From assembly GCF_004216695.1 (NCBI RefSeq), contig NZ_SGXC01000004.1, positions 248,001 to 312,000 of the forward strand: a DNA stretch of 64,000 nt, given 5' to 3'. The notes beneath the pieces were generated by a model, which worked only from the letters and a program-made list of their open reading frames with translations, was not told the DNA's origin and did no database searches. The position numbers and the translations under genes are program-made. This DNA comes from Pigmentiphaga kullae. Lineage in GTDB: Bacteria > Pseudomonadota > Gammaproteobacteria > Burkholderiales > Burkholderiaceae_B. This document shows, piece after piece, positions 51,501 through 61,811 of this stretch (position 1 is its first letter; each line of letters opens with the position of its first letter).

Positions 51501-52455
51501 CCGCTCCCGTCTTTTCCTCCAGCACGCGCAGGATCTCGCTCCGCACCCAGGTATGCAGGGGCGAGGTGTGCTGCCGCTTGGACCACACCATGGAGAACTC
51601 GATGTCGCGCAGCGGCTCGGGCAGTTCGATCGTGGCCAGCGGAAAGTGCCGCCGGTGCACCTCGGCCACGCAGGCGGGCAGGGTGGTGGCGTAGTCGGTT
51701 TCCAGCAGCACGTAGGGCGTGATGCCGAAGCCCGACAAGTAGGCCGAGAACGCCAGGTCGCGATGGCGCGGCTTGAGCAGCCGGTCGAAGTTGGTGGGAC
51801 GTCCGTACATCTGCGCGAACGCGAACCACTTGATCCGTTCCAGGTCGTCCAGCGACAGGCGCTTGCGCCGGGCCATGGGATGCGCGGCCGACAGCAGGCA
51901 GACCCGCCGGTCGGGGAACAGCCGCATGGAGTGGAAGCGCCGGGGAACTTCGCTGAACAGGCCGATGGCGATGTCCATGCGTTCGGCATCCAGGTCGTCC
52001 GGGATGAAGTCGCCGTGCACGGACTGGAAGCGCACGACCAGGCCCGGCGCCGCCGCGCGCAGGCGCTGCAGCAGCGGCGCGCCCAGCAGCAGTTCGATGT
52101 GGGCGCCGGTCCCGATGTTGACGGTACCGGTGGCGCCGGCGGGATCGAAGTCCTCGGGCGGGCTCAGTGCGTGCTCGATGCGGTCCAGCGCGTCGCGCAC
52201 GACGGCATGCAGTTCCAGCGCGCGTTCGGTGGGCGTGAAGCGGCCCTTGGTCACCACCAGCAGCGGATCGTCCAGCGTGCGCCGCAGCCGGGCCAGTTCG
52301 CGGCTGATGGCCGGCTGGGTCTTGTGCAGCAGCGCGGCCGCCGCGGTGGCGCTGCGCGTCTTCATGAGCGCGTCGAAAGTCAGCAGCGCGTTCATGTCCA
52401 TCCGCCGCAGATTGGGCAGCTTCGCGCGGTCGTTGGTGGTATGTCTGGTGGTCAT
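51466..52455 (-). CDS. LysR-family regulator, divergent from Bug-hydrolase operon
   Basis: 329 residues. DMNALLTFDALMKTRSATAAAALLHKTQPAISRELARLRRTLDD is the NodD-like helix-turn-helix start. The C-terminal domain has the usual two lobes (GTGAHIELLLG, LFPDRRVCLLSAAHPM). It diverges from the Bug-hydrolase pair at 52580 and overlaps the 3' end of the Rieske gene by 35 bases, which could let the two transcripts interfere. A near-perfect dyad at 52470-52485 lies directly upstream of its start. Confidence 0.92.
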   Translation of the reverse strand: MTTRHTTNDRAKLPNLRRMDMNALLTFDALMKTRSATAAAALLHKTQPAISRELARLRRTLDDPLLVVTKGRFTPTERALELHAVVRDALDRIEHALSPPEDFDPAGATGTVNIGTGAHIELLLGAPLLQRLRAAAPGLVVRFQSVHGDFIPDDLDAERMDIAIGLFSEVPRRFHSMRLFPDRRVCLLSAAHPMARRKRLSLDDLERIKWFAFAQMYGRPTNFDRLLKPRHRDLAFSAYLSGFGITPYVLLETDYATTLPACVAEVHRRHFPLATIELPEPLRDIEFSMVWSKRQHTSPLHTWVRSEILRVLEEKTGAAIPGNSPPRRR

Positions 52456-52469
52456 GATTGAGGAAGACT

Positions 52470-52485
52470 ATAGCAATATTGGTAT
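52470..52485. promoter_or_regulatory. Dyad between LysR and Bug-hydrolase genes
   Basis: ATAGCAATATTGGTAT is a 16-bp dyad with a single mismatched pair, 15 bases before the LysR start and about 95 before the Bug start. Position and symmetry fit the LysR protein's autoregulatory and target site. Confidence 0.55.
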
Positions 52486-52579
52486 GGATGCCTTGCATTC
52501 CCGGCATTGGCCCGGAGGACCAGGGGCTGGATATAGTGCGCGGCATCCGGCCGTCCACAGGCCCATACAGGAGACATCC

Positions 52580-53572
52580 ATGCATTCCATTCCGCACGAG
52601 CGCGCCCGCCGCTGGACCGCGGCAGTGGCCGTCGGCCTTGCCGGCGTGGCCGCATGCGGCGGCGCCGCCGCGGCAGACTTCCCCGCCAGGCCCATCACCG
52701 TGGTCGTGCCCTATCCGCCGGGCGGCACGCCCGACATCCTGGCGCGGGTGCTGGGCGAGACCCTGGCCAAGACGCTGGGCCAGCCCCTGATCGTCGAGAA
52801 CCGGGTCGGCGCCAGCGGCAACATCGGCGGCCAGGCCGTGGCGCGGGCCGAGCCGAACGGCTACACGCTGCTGATGTGCGCCTTCGGCTGCGCGGTCGCG
52901 CCTTCGCTCTATACGCCGGCCCCTTATGACGTCGTGAAGGACTTCGCGCCGGTGGCCATGATAGGCACCGTGCCCAGCGTCCTGGTCGTCAACCCCGGCG
53001 TGCCGGCCAGGTCGGTGGCTGAGCTGATCGCCTATGCCAAGGCCAACCCCGGCAAGCTCAACTCGGCGTCGTCCGGCATCGGCACCTCGGCCCACCTGGC
53101 GACGGAATTGCTCAACACCAAGGCCGGCATCCAGCTTACGCACATTCCCTACAAGGGCGCGGGCCAGGTCGCGGCCGACCTGCTGGGCGGCCAGGTCGAC
53201 ATGTATTTCGACAACCTGCCCGCCTCGCTGCCCAGCATCCGTTCCGGCAAGCTGCGCGCGCTGGCGGTGGCCAGCCAGAAGCGGTCGCCGTCCATTCCCG
53301 ACGTGCCGACCTTCGCCGAGGCGGGCGTGCCGGATTTCCTGATCACTCCGTGGTTCGGCATCATGGCGCCGGCGCGCACGCCCGAGGCGGTGCTGGACCG
53401 CTTGAACCAGGCCTTCGTGGCGGCCTTGAAGGCGCCTGAGGTGCGGACGCGGATGCAGCAACTGGGCGTGGACGTCGCGCCCGGCTCGCGCCAGGACCTG
53501 GCCGGTTTCATCGCAGGCGAGAACGAGAAGTGGAAAGCCATCATCCAGGCCAACAAGATCCGCGTCGAATGA
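52580..53572 (+). CDS. Bug-family periplasmic solute-binding protein
   Basis: 330 residues with a signal peptide ending in GGAAAADFPARP. ITVVVPYPPGGTPDILARVLGE, VENRVGASGNIGGQAVARAEPNGYTL and IPYKGAGQVAADLLGGQVDMYF are all standard Bug motifs. AGGAGACATCC precedes the ATG. The stop overlaps the start of the hydrolase gene by four bases, so receptor and enzyme are coupled and probably handle the same carboxylate or ester. Confidence 0.94.
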   Translation: MHSIPHERARRWTAAVAVGLAGVAACGGAAAADFPARPITVVVPYPPGGTPDILARVLGETLAKTLGQPLIVENRVGASGNIGGQAVARAEPNGYTLLMCAFGCAVAPSLYTPAPYDVVKDFAPVAMIGTVPSVLVVNPGVPARSVAELIAYAKANPGKLNSASSGIGTSAHLATELLNTKAGIQLTHIPYKGAGQVAADLLGGQVDMYFDNLPASLPSIRSGKLRALAVASQKRSPSIPDVPTFAEAGVPDFLITPWFGIMAPARTPEAVLDRLNQAFVAALKAPEVRTRMQQLGVDVAPGSRQDLAGFIAGENEKWKAIIQANKIRVE

Positions 53573-54540
53573 GCAGGAAACCAGCCGCCGGCGATGCCCG
53601 GCCCGGGCGCGCCGGCCCCTTGCGGCTGCGCGACATGGGCGCCTTCCACGTGGGCGGGCGCGAGATCGAACTGCGCGGCCTGCCGCCGCGCGAACTGCTG
53701 ATGGCCGAAGGCGGGCAGCCCGTGCGGGTGGACCCCAACGGCCACTACCGGGTCGAGCAGATGTACGCGCAGTACTTCCTGGCCGACCCCGCGCCCGATC
53801 GTCCGCCCATCCTGTTCTGGCACGGCGGCGGCATGACGGGCGCGGCCTGGGAGACCACGCCGGACGGCCGGCCCGGCTGGCTGCACTACTTCGTGCGGCG
53901 CGGCTGGGACTGCTATCTGTGCGATGCGGTCGAGCGCGGCCGTTCGGGTTTCGCCCGCGTGCCCGAGGTCTGGCCCGAGGCGCCCGTCATCCAGACCGCC
54001 GAGGACATCTACGAGCGCTTCCGCATCGGCCAGCCCGGCGAAGCCGGACAGCGGTCGTCGCAGCCCTATGCGAATACCCGCTTTCCGGTCGAGGCCTTCG
54101 ACAGCCTGGTGCGCCAGATGGTGCCCCGCTGGACCAGCACCGACGCGGCCGTGCTGGCGGGCTACCTGGCCCTGCTGGAGAAGACCGGCCCGGCCATCGT
54201 GGTCTGCCATTCGCAAGCGGGCGTGTTCGGCCTGCGCGCCGCCCACGCGCGTCCCGATCTGGTGAGGGCCGTGGTGGCGCTGGAGCCGGCCAGCATTCCC
54301 GTGCTGGAGTCACATCGCCCTTACCGCGTTCCCACGCTGGTCGTGATGGGCGACAACATGGATACCGATCCGCGCTGGCCGCGCATGCGCGCCCGCATCC
54401 GCGGCTTCGCGGACGCCCATGACCCGGTGCGGCTGCTGTCGTTGCCCGAAAGCGGCATTGCGGGCAATTCGCACATGTTGATGATGGACCGCAACAGCCT
54501 GGAGATCGCGGACATCGTGCACGAGTGGCTGGCCGGATAG
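53569..54540 (+). CDS. Alpha/beta hydrolase coupled to a Bug receptor
   Basis: 323 residues. An oxyanion motif HGGGMTGAAW (about 85-94) precedes the nucleophile elbow VVCHSQAG with Ser215; a late GNSHMLMMD near residue 305 supplies the histidine. This is a complete serine hydrolase fold, most like esterases acting on aromatic or cyclic esters, but the substrate cannot be named. The nucleophile motif is CHSQAG rather than the classical GxSxG. The start overlaps the Bug stop (ATGA). It converges on the SDR gene with a 21-base gap. Confidence 0.85.
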   Translation: MSRKPAAGDARPGRAGPLRLRDMGAFHVGGREIELRGLPPRELLMAEGGQPVRVDPNGHYRVEQMYAQYFLADPAPDRPPILFWHGGGMTGAAWETTPDGRPGWLHYFVRRGWDCYLCDAVERGRSGFARVPEVWPEAPVIQTAEDIYERFRIGQPGEAGQRSSQPYANTRFPVEAFDSLVRQMVPRWTSTDAAVLAGYLALLEKTGPAIVVCHSQAGVFGLRAAHARPDLVRAVVALEPASIPVLESHRPYRVPTLVVMGDNMDTDPRWPRMRARIRGFADAHDPVRLLSLPESGIAGNSHMLMMDRNSLEIADIVHEWLAG

Positions 54541-54561
54541 CTACTTCAGTCCGTGCAGTTG

Positions 54562-55317
54562 TCAGAACGCGTGGCGCGACATGCCGCCGTCGACCGGAAT
54601 GACGGTGCCGGTGACATAGGCGGCACGCGGCGAGCAGAGGAATATCGCGACGTTGGCCAGTTCCTCGGCTTCGCCGAAGCGACCGGCGGGTATCTCGTGC
54701 CGGGCGAACTCCAGCTCGCTTTCGATGGTGGGGTAGCGCAGCGTCATCTGTTCGCTGTGGATGCGCCCCGGCTGCAAGCAGTTGACCGTGACGTTGTCCG
54801 CTGCGACCAGGCGCGACAGGCCCTTGGCCCAGATGTGCACGGCGGCCTTGGCACTGAACGCGGCGTTCAGTATCTTGGGTTCGGACGTGCCGGTGATGTT
54901 GACCACGCGGCCCCACCGCCGCTCGCGCATGCCCGGGATCAGCGCCTGGGTCAGTTCGCGCAGGCGGAAGAAGTTGAGCGTCATCCCTTCCAGCCACAGG
55001 TCCGGGCCGGCGTCGAAGTCCAGCGGCCGGCTGCCCCCTCCTGCATTGACCACGATGTCGACGTGCCCGAAGGCCGTCCGCGCCGATTGCACGATGCGTT
55101 CCACCACGGTTTCCTGATAGAGATCGGCCTCGATGATGTGCGGCGCAGGGCCGCCGGCGGCCACGATTCCGGCGGCGATGTCTTCCAGCAGTGGCCGGCG
55201 GCGTGCCACCAGGGCAACCCGCACTCCCTGTGCGGCAAGACCGATGGCGGTGGCCTTGCCTATGCCCTGGCTGGCGCCGGTGACTATTGCGGTGCGATCG
55301 CGCAGCTGCAGATCCAT
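54562..55317 (-). CDS. Short-chain dehydrogenase/reductase lacking the catalytic tyrosine
   Basis: 251 residues. The NAD(P) motif TGASQGIG (13-20) and the VNAGGG segment are normal for classical SDRs. The active-site region reads NITGTSEP, then NAAFSAKAAVH: the lysine is present but the expected Tyr-x3-Lys tyrosine is alanine, with a phenylalanine next to it. The C-terminal PGRIHSEQ and IPVDGGMS are standard. It either uses another residue or is not a dehydrogenase. GGAG precedes ATG 55317. It is the last gene of the pca block, separated from pcaG by a hairpin. Confidence 0.85.
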   Translation of the reverse strand: MDLQLRDRTAIVTGASQGIGKATAIGLAAQGVRVALVARRRPLLEDIAAGIVAAGGPAPHIIEADLYQETVVERIVQSARTAFGHVDIVVNAGGGSRPLDFDAGPDLWLEGMTLNFFRLRELTQALIPGMRERRWGRVVNITGTSEPKILNAAFSAKAAVHIWAKGLSRLVAADNVTVNCLQPGRIHSEQMTLRYPTIESELEFARHEIPAGRFGEAEELANVAIFLCSPRAAYVTGTVIPVDGGMSRHAF

Positions 55318-55371
55318 GTGGGCTCCTTCAGTGTGGGCTCGATGCGTGCACGCATGAAGCGTTGTCGCGAC

Positions 55372-55416
55372 GACGCCCCCGTTCTTGACGCCTGGGCGTC
55401 CTGAATCGGGGGCGTC
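55372..55416. repeat. Nested inverted repeat between pcaG and the SDR gene
   Basis: GACGCCCCCG (55372-55381) pairs perfectly with CGGGGGCGTC (55407-55416), and inside it GACGCC-TG-GGCGTC (55387-55400) forms a second stem. Allowing one bulge the whole can fold into one long hairpin. With no T-run it may act as an attenuator or mRNA stabiliser for pcaHG. Confidence 0.7.
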
Positions 55417-55457
55417 CGGGGGCCCGCCTGGCGGCGTGCCGTTCGCGGCGGCTGCCG

Positions 55458-56099
55458 TCAGACGTCGAAGAACACCGTTTCCTTGCCGCCGTCGGGCGTG
55501 TCCTGGATACGGATGTCGAAGCGGTACACCACCTTGCCGTCGCGCTCCTCGCGCCTGGCGATCAGCGTGTCGCGGCGGATTTCCCATTCGATGCCGTTGA
55601 TGATGGGATCCTTGGCGTTGGCTTCTTTCTCGTCTTCGAAGTAGACGCGGGTGTGCAGGCCGAGGTTGATGCCGCGCGCGAACAGGATCAGGCAGATGTG
55701 CGGGGCCTGCATCGTGCCGGCCCTGGCGCCGGGGACGGCGCCGGGCTTGATGGTCTCGAAGCTGTAGAAGCCGGTGTCGAAGTCGGCGCCGGTGCGGCCC
55801 CAGCCGCGGAAGGCGGGGTCGATGGGCTTGTCCTGCGTGTCGGCCGGGTGGGCGTATTTGCCGGCGGCGTTGGCCTGCCAGATCTCGACCAGCACGTCGC
55901 GCAGCACGGTGCCGCTGCCGTCGTACACCTGGCCTTCGAGGCGGATGCGTTCGCCCTTGGTCTCGGGCTTGACCAGTTTGTCGTCGAAGTTGTTCTCGAA
56001 GATGTCGAAGCCGGCCTGCTTGGGGGCGAGGCCGATGTGCACGTACGGGCCGCCCGTTTGCGAGGCGGTTTCAGGAAGGAAGGTGATTTGGGTGCTCAT
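55458..56099 (-). CDS. pcaG: Protocatechuate 3,4-dioxygenase alpha subunit
   Basis: 213 residues. TASQTGGPYVHIGLAP at the start and LVEIWQANAAGKYAHPAD are the PcaG pattern. As expected for the alpha subunit the iron ligands are lacking; it shapes the active site of the PcaH partner. The enzyme opens protocatechuate to 3-carboxy-cis,cis-muconate with O2. AGGA precedes the ATG. The pcaH stop is 14 bases upstream, so they form one unit. Confidence 0.97.
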   Translation of the reverse strand: MSTQITFLPETASQTGGPYVHIGLAPKQAGFDIFENNFDDKLVKPETKGERIRLEGQVYDGSGTVLRDVLVEIWQANAAGKYAHPADTQDKPIDPAFRGWGRTGADFDTGFYSFETIKPGAVPGARAGTMQAPHICLILFARGINLGLHTRVYFEDEKEANAKDPIINGIEWEIRRDTLIARREERDGKVVYRFDIRIQDTPDGGKETVFFDV

Positions 56100-56113
56100 G
56101 GTCCTGCCCTCGA

Positions 56114-57915
<1,802 letters not shown>

Positions 57916-57980
57916 GCGGGCGGCACCGTAAAGCCGTGATGGTACGGGCTTCCGGTGCCGCGGGCCAGCCGGCCCCCGTT

Positions 57981-60353
57981 CTATGGCCCTTTGGGCAGCG
58001 CGTACGCGATCACGTAATCCCCGCGGTCGGGCGACTGCCGCGCGCCGCCGGCCGAGACCACGACGAACTGCCGGCCGCTCTCGGGCGACATGTAGGTCAT
58101 GGGCGTGGCCTGCGCCCCCACCGGCAGCCGGCCCTTCCACAGTTCCTTGCCGGTCAGGACGTCGATCGCGCGCAGGTAGTAGTCCTGCGTGCCGGCGTAG
58201 AACACCAGGCCCGACGCGGTCGTCATCGGGCCGCCCAGCGTCGGCATGCCGATGGGGATCTGCAGGCCGGTCTTCATGCCCAGCGGTCCGGTGTCCTGCA
58301 AGGTGCTCATCGGCGCCTGCCAGACGATCTTGCGGGTCTTCAGGTCGACGGCGGTCATGGTGCCGTAGGGCGGCGCATGGCAGGGCACGCCCAGCGGCGA
58401 CATGAAGCCGTTCTTCGAGATGCCGTAGGGCGTGCCTTCCTGCGGTGCGTAGCCTTCGTGGACCGAGGCGGCCTTGGTGGGGTCCGGCGTTTCGTCGCGC
58501 GGGATCAAGCGGGCCCACTGCGGCATCCGGATGTCGTTGATCACCAGGTAGTCGAGCGCGGGCAGGACCGAGACGCCGCCCCAGTTCATGCCGCCGTAGT
58601 AGCCGGGGTAGATCAGCGTGCGGCGGTCGGTGCGCAGCGGGGTGAAGTCGCCTTCGTAGCGCATCTTGCGGAACTCGATGCGGCACCAGAGCTGGTCGAA
58701 GAAGGTGGCGCCCCACATGCTGGCTTCGGTGAAGGGCTTGGTGCCGATGCCGGGCATGCCTACCGAATAGGGCTGCGTGGGCGAGGTCCAGTCGCCTTCC
58801 TGCGCGCCCTGCGGCACGGGAACCTCCTTGACCTCGGCCAGCGGCGTGCCGTCGCGCCGGTCCAGCAGGAAGATCTGGCCGCGCTTGGTGGCCTGGATCA
58901 GCGCCGGCACCGTGCCGCCCTTGCCGTCGGGCAGGTCGTGCAGGGTGGGCGGCGTGCCGACGTCGTAGTCCCAGAGATCGTGGTGGGTGGTCTGGAATTT
59001 CCAGCGCTCGCGGCCGGTCTCGATGTCCAGGGCGACGATGGACGAGGCGTATTCCTCGGCCGCCTTGCTGCGGTGGGCGCCCCAGAAGTCGGGCGGCGAG
59101 TTGCCGGTGGGCAGGTACAGCAGGCCGAGCTTGTCGTCATAGGCCGGGGTGGACCAGACGTTGGGCGTGCCGCGCGTATACGAGCCGCCTGCGGGCGGCA
59201 GCCTGGTGATGGCGGGGTTGCCCAGGTCCCAGGCCCAGACGAGTTCGCCGTTTTTCGCGCTGAAGGCGCGCACCGCGCCCGAGGGTTCATCCACTGCGCG
59301 GTTGTCGTATACCCAGCCGCCGATGATGATGAGATCGCGCGCGACGGTGGGCGCGGAGGTCTGGAAGTAATAGCCGGGCTTGACCTCGCCCATGCCGGCC
59401 TTCAGGTCCACCGTGCCCTGGTTGCCGAAGGCCGCGCACGGCCTGCCGGTCCTGGCGTCGAGCTGGATCAGGCGGGCGTCGATGGTGCTGAGCACGATGC
59501 GCTGGCGGCAGGCGGCGTCGGCGGCGGCATCCGTCATCGAGGCGCCGGCGTCGTAGTAGCTCACGCCGCGGCAGCGCTGCCAGACCGGCGAGCTGGCCTT
59601 GGGATCGAACTTCCAGCGCTGCTCGCCGGTTTCCGCGTTCAGCGCGAAGACCTGGTTGTGCGGCGTGCACAGGTACACCGTGTCGCCCACCTGCAGCGGC
59701 GTGTTCTGGTCCTCGGCGCCGTTGATGGCCGGTTCGCCGGTGCGGAAGGTCCAGGCGACCTGCAGGTTGCCGACGTTGCTCTTGTCGATCTGGGTGAAGG
59801 GCGCGTAGCGGGTGCCCGCCGCGTCCCGCCCGTAATGGTCCCAGTCGCCGCCCGAGGCGGCTGCCGGCACGGCGGTGGGGGCGTCCCCCGCGGCGCTGAC
59901 GGGGAAATGAGGCTGGAACATCTGCCAGCCGAAGCCGGCCAGCGCCAGCACGCACAGCACGGCCACCGCGTAGGCGCCTTTGTTGCCGCCCGGCGCGCCC
60001 AGGGGGCGCAGGAGCGGATGCAGCAACGCGGCCACGAGCGCCAGCACGATCACGCCGACCAGGCGCGGCACCAGTTGCCAGAAGTCCGGTCCGACTTCCC
60101 AGAAGGACCAGATCAGCGTGCCGACGAAAACCAGCGCGAACAGCCAGGCCCCGGCGCGCGAACCCCGGGCATAGCCCAGGCCGGACAGCACCAGTCCCAC
60201 GCCGGCGATCAGGTAGTACCACGAGCCGCCCAACGAGACTAGGCGCACGCCGCCCACGCCGAGCACGAGGCCGATCAGGATGAGCACGATGCCGAAGATC
60301 AAGAGCGGAATGCGCCCGCGGCGGGGGGAAGGATGGATGGAAGGATCGGTCAT
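57981..60353 (-). CDS. Membrane PQQ-dependent dehydrogenase, glucose/quinate/shikimate family
   Basis: 790 residues. Five membrane helices (about 15-140) are followed by the PQQ propeller with GGDWDHYGRDAAGTRYAPFTQID, TRGTPNVWSTPAYDD, and WGGVSVLPALDYLVIND; the last part shows ASGLVFYAGTQDYYLRAID. These enzymes oxidise glucose, quinate or shikimate in the periplasm and pass electrons to ubiquinone. Because pcaQ and pcaHG follow on the same strand, quinate or shikimate oxidation to 3-dehydroquinate/3-dehydroshikimate, which leads to protocatechuate, is the better guess. Gcd has the same architecture, so glucose is not excluded. GGAG precedes the ATG. Confidence 0.85.
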   Translation of the reverse strand: MTDPSIHPSPRRGRIPLLIFGIVLILIGLVLGVGGVRLVSLGGSWYYLIAGVGLVLSGLGYARGSRAGAWLFALVFVGTLIWSFWEVGPDFWQLVPRLVGVIVLALVAALLHPLLRPLGAPGGNKGAYAVAVLCVLALAGFGWQMFQPHFPVSAAGDAPTAVPAAASGGDWDHYGRDAAGTRYAPFTQIDKSNVGNLQVAWTFRTGEPAINGAEDQNTPLQVGDTVYLCTPHNQVFALNAETGEQRWKFDPKASSPVWQRCRGVSYYDAGASMTDAAADAACRQRIVLSTIDARLIQLDARTGRPCAAFGNQGTVDLKAGMGEVKPGYYFQTSAPTVARDLIIIGGWVYDNRAVDEPSGAVRAFSAKNGELVWAWDLGNPAITRLPPAGGSYTRGTPNVWSTPAYDDKLGLLYLPTGNSPPDFWGAHRSKAAEEYASSIVALDIETGRERWKFQTTHHDLWDYDVGTPPTLHDLPDGKGGTVPALIQATKRGQIFLLDRRDGTPLAEVKEVPVPQGAQEGDWTSPTQPYSVGMPGIGTKPFTEASMWGATFFDQLWCRIEFRKMRYEGDFTPLRTDRRTLIYPGYYGGMNWGGVSVLPALDYLVINDIRMPQWARLIPRDETPDPTKAASVHEGYAPQEGTPYGISKNGFMSPLGVPCHAPPYGTMTAVDLKTRKIVWQAPMSTLQDTGPLGMKTGLQIPIGMPTLGGPMTTASGLVFYAGTQDYYLRAIDVLTGKELWKGRLPVGAQATPMTYMSPESGRQFVVVSAGGARQSPDRGDYVIAYALPKGP

Positions 60354-60478
60354 GGATTTCTCCAAAAGTGGGCCTTCCGCGAGCGCAAAGCGAGGGCATG
60401 ACACGGGCGCCAGCCTGGCTGGGCGGGGCCTTGCGCAGCCGCTCGGGGCCGGCTGCGTCGTTGTTCTGTAGTAAGAAC

Positions 60479-60576
60479 ATAACCCTTAGATGCGTAACGG
60501 TGTGTGACGTAAAGTTGCCGTGATGCTTGGGGGTTAAGGGTTAACCCGTAAACCATCCGCGCGAAACGAGTAGAAT
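60479..60576. promoter_or_regulatory. Divergent control region with TAACCCTTA inverted repeat
   Basis: The 248-base gap between the PQQ dehydrogenase and the exporter holds TAACCCTTA (60480-60488) and its exact inverse TAAGGGTTA (60535-60543), 46 bases apart, and a perfect palindrome GGGTTAACCC (60538-60547). TAGAAT (60571-60576) is a likely -10 box for the exporter. The arms resemble halves of the PcaQ consensus, so PcaQ may act here. Confidence 0.5.
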
Positions 60577-60601
60577 AGGCGGCCATTCCGATAGGTCCCC
60601 C

Positions 60602-61804
60602 ATGCCCAAACATGCCCTGACCATCGTGCTGGCGCTGCTGACCATGGTCGGGCCGCTGGGCATCGATGCCTATTTGCCGTCGTTCCACGCGATCGGCGCC
60701 ACCTTCGACGCGTCGCCGCTGGCGGTGCAGCAGACCCTGAGCCTGTACATCGCGGGCATGAGCGTCATGACCCTGTTCTACGGCACCCTGTCGGACTCGT
60801 TCGGCCGGCGGCCGGTCATGCTGGTGTCGCTGGTGCTGTTCACGCTGACCTCGATCCTGGCTGCGCTGTCCACCAGCATAGGCATGCTGGTGGCGGTCCG
60901 GGTGCTGCAGGGGTTGTGCGCCGGCGCCGGCATGGTCATCGCGCGCGCCATGGTGCAGGACAAGTTCCAGGGCGGCGAGGCGCAGCGGATGATGGCCATG
61001 ATCACCATGGTGTTCGGCGTGGCGCCCGCGCTGGCGCCGGTCCTGGGCGGCTGGCTGCAGGCCACGCTCGGCTGGCGGTCGGTGTTCTGGGCGCTGGCCC
61101 TGTTCGGCGCCGGCCTGTGGGCGGTCAGCCGGCAGGTCCTGCGCGAGACGCTGCCGCCGGCCGCGCGCACGCCGTTCGACCTGCGCAGCATCGCCGCCAA
61201 CTATCGGCGTTCGGTAACCAGCCCGCGGTTCGTGCTGATGTCCGTGGGGATAGGCCTGGCGTTCTGTGGACTGCCCCTGTACGTGGGCTCGGCCGCGGCC
61301 TACGTCATGGACATCCTGCACCTGCCCGAGACCGCGTTCGGCTGGCTGTTCGTGCCCATGGTCAGCGGCCTGATGCTGGGCTCGGCCATGGCGAGCCGCT
61401 ACGCGCACCGCGTCCCGGCCGAACGCATGGTCCGGCTGGGGTTCCTGGTCATGGGGTTCGGCGTCGTGTTGTCCGTGGCCTATACGAGCCTGTTCACGGC
61501 AGCCGTGCCGTATGCCGTGCTGCCCTTCCTGTTCTATACCTTCGGCCTGTCGCTGGCCTCGCCCAGCATGACGGTGATCGCGCTCAGCATCTTCCCCGAG
61601 ATGCGGGGGCTCGCGGCCTCGATGCAGGGCTTCATCCAGATGGCGCTGTTCGCGCTGGTCTCGGGTCTGGTCGCGCCCCTGGTGTTCGGCAGCGCGGCGG
61701 GCCTGGCCTGGACGCATGCCTTGCTGCTGGCGGCGGGCCTGGGCTTCTGGGAGGCGGGCAGCCGGGCGCGGGCCAGACCCGCCACGCCGGCCGCCGGGAC
61801 CTGA
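60602..61804 (+). CDS. Bcr/CflA-family multidrug exporter (MFS)
   Basis: 400 residues with twelve helices. GPLGIDAYLPSFHAI and QQTLSLYIAGMSVMTLFYGTLSDSFGRRPV are the Bcr/CflA motifs; ARAMVQDKFQGGEAQRMMAMITMVFGVAPALAPVLGGWL is motif C of drug:H+ antiporters. It should expel small toxic compounds, perhaps aromatic acids in this context. The ribosome site is weak (AGG). It diverges from the PQQ dehydrogenase and converges with a LysR gene seven bases away. The substrate is unknown. Confidence 0.9.
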   Translation: MPKHALTIVLALLTMVGPLGIDAYLPSFHAIGATFDASPLAVQQTLSLYIAGMSVMTLFYGTLSDSFGRRPVMLVSLVLFTLTSILAALSTSIGMLVAVRVLQGLCAGAGMVIARAMVQDKFQGGEAQRMMAMITMVFGVAPALAPVLGGWLQATLGWRSVFWALALFGAGLWAVSRQVLRETLPPAARTPFDLRSIAANYRRSVTSPRFVLMSVGIGLAFCGLPLYVGSAAAYVMDILHLPETAFGWLFVPMVSGLMLGSAMASRYAHRVPAERMVRLGFLVMGFGVVLSVAYTSLFTAAVPYAVLPFLFYTFGLSLASPSMTVIALSIFPEMRGLAASMQGFIQMALFALVSGLVAPLVFGSAAGLAWTHALLLAAGLGFWEAGSRARARPATPAAGT

Positions 61805-61811
61805 TCCGGAT

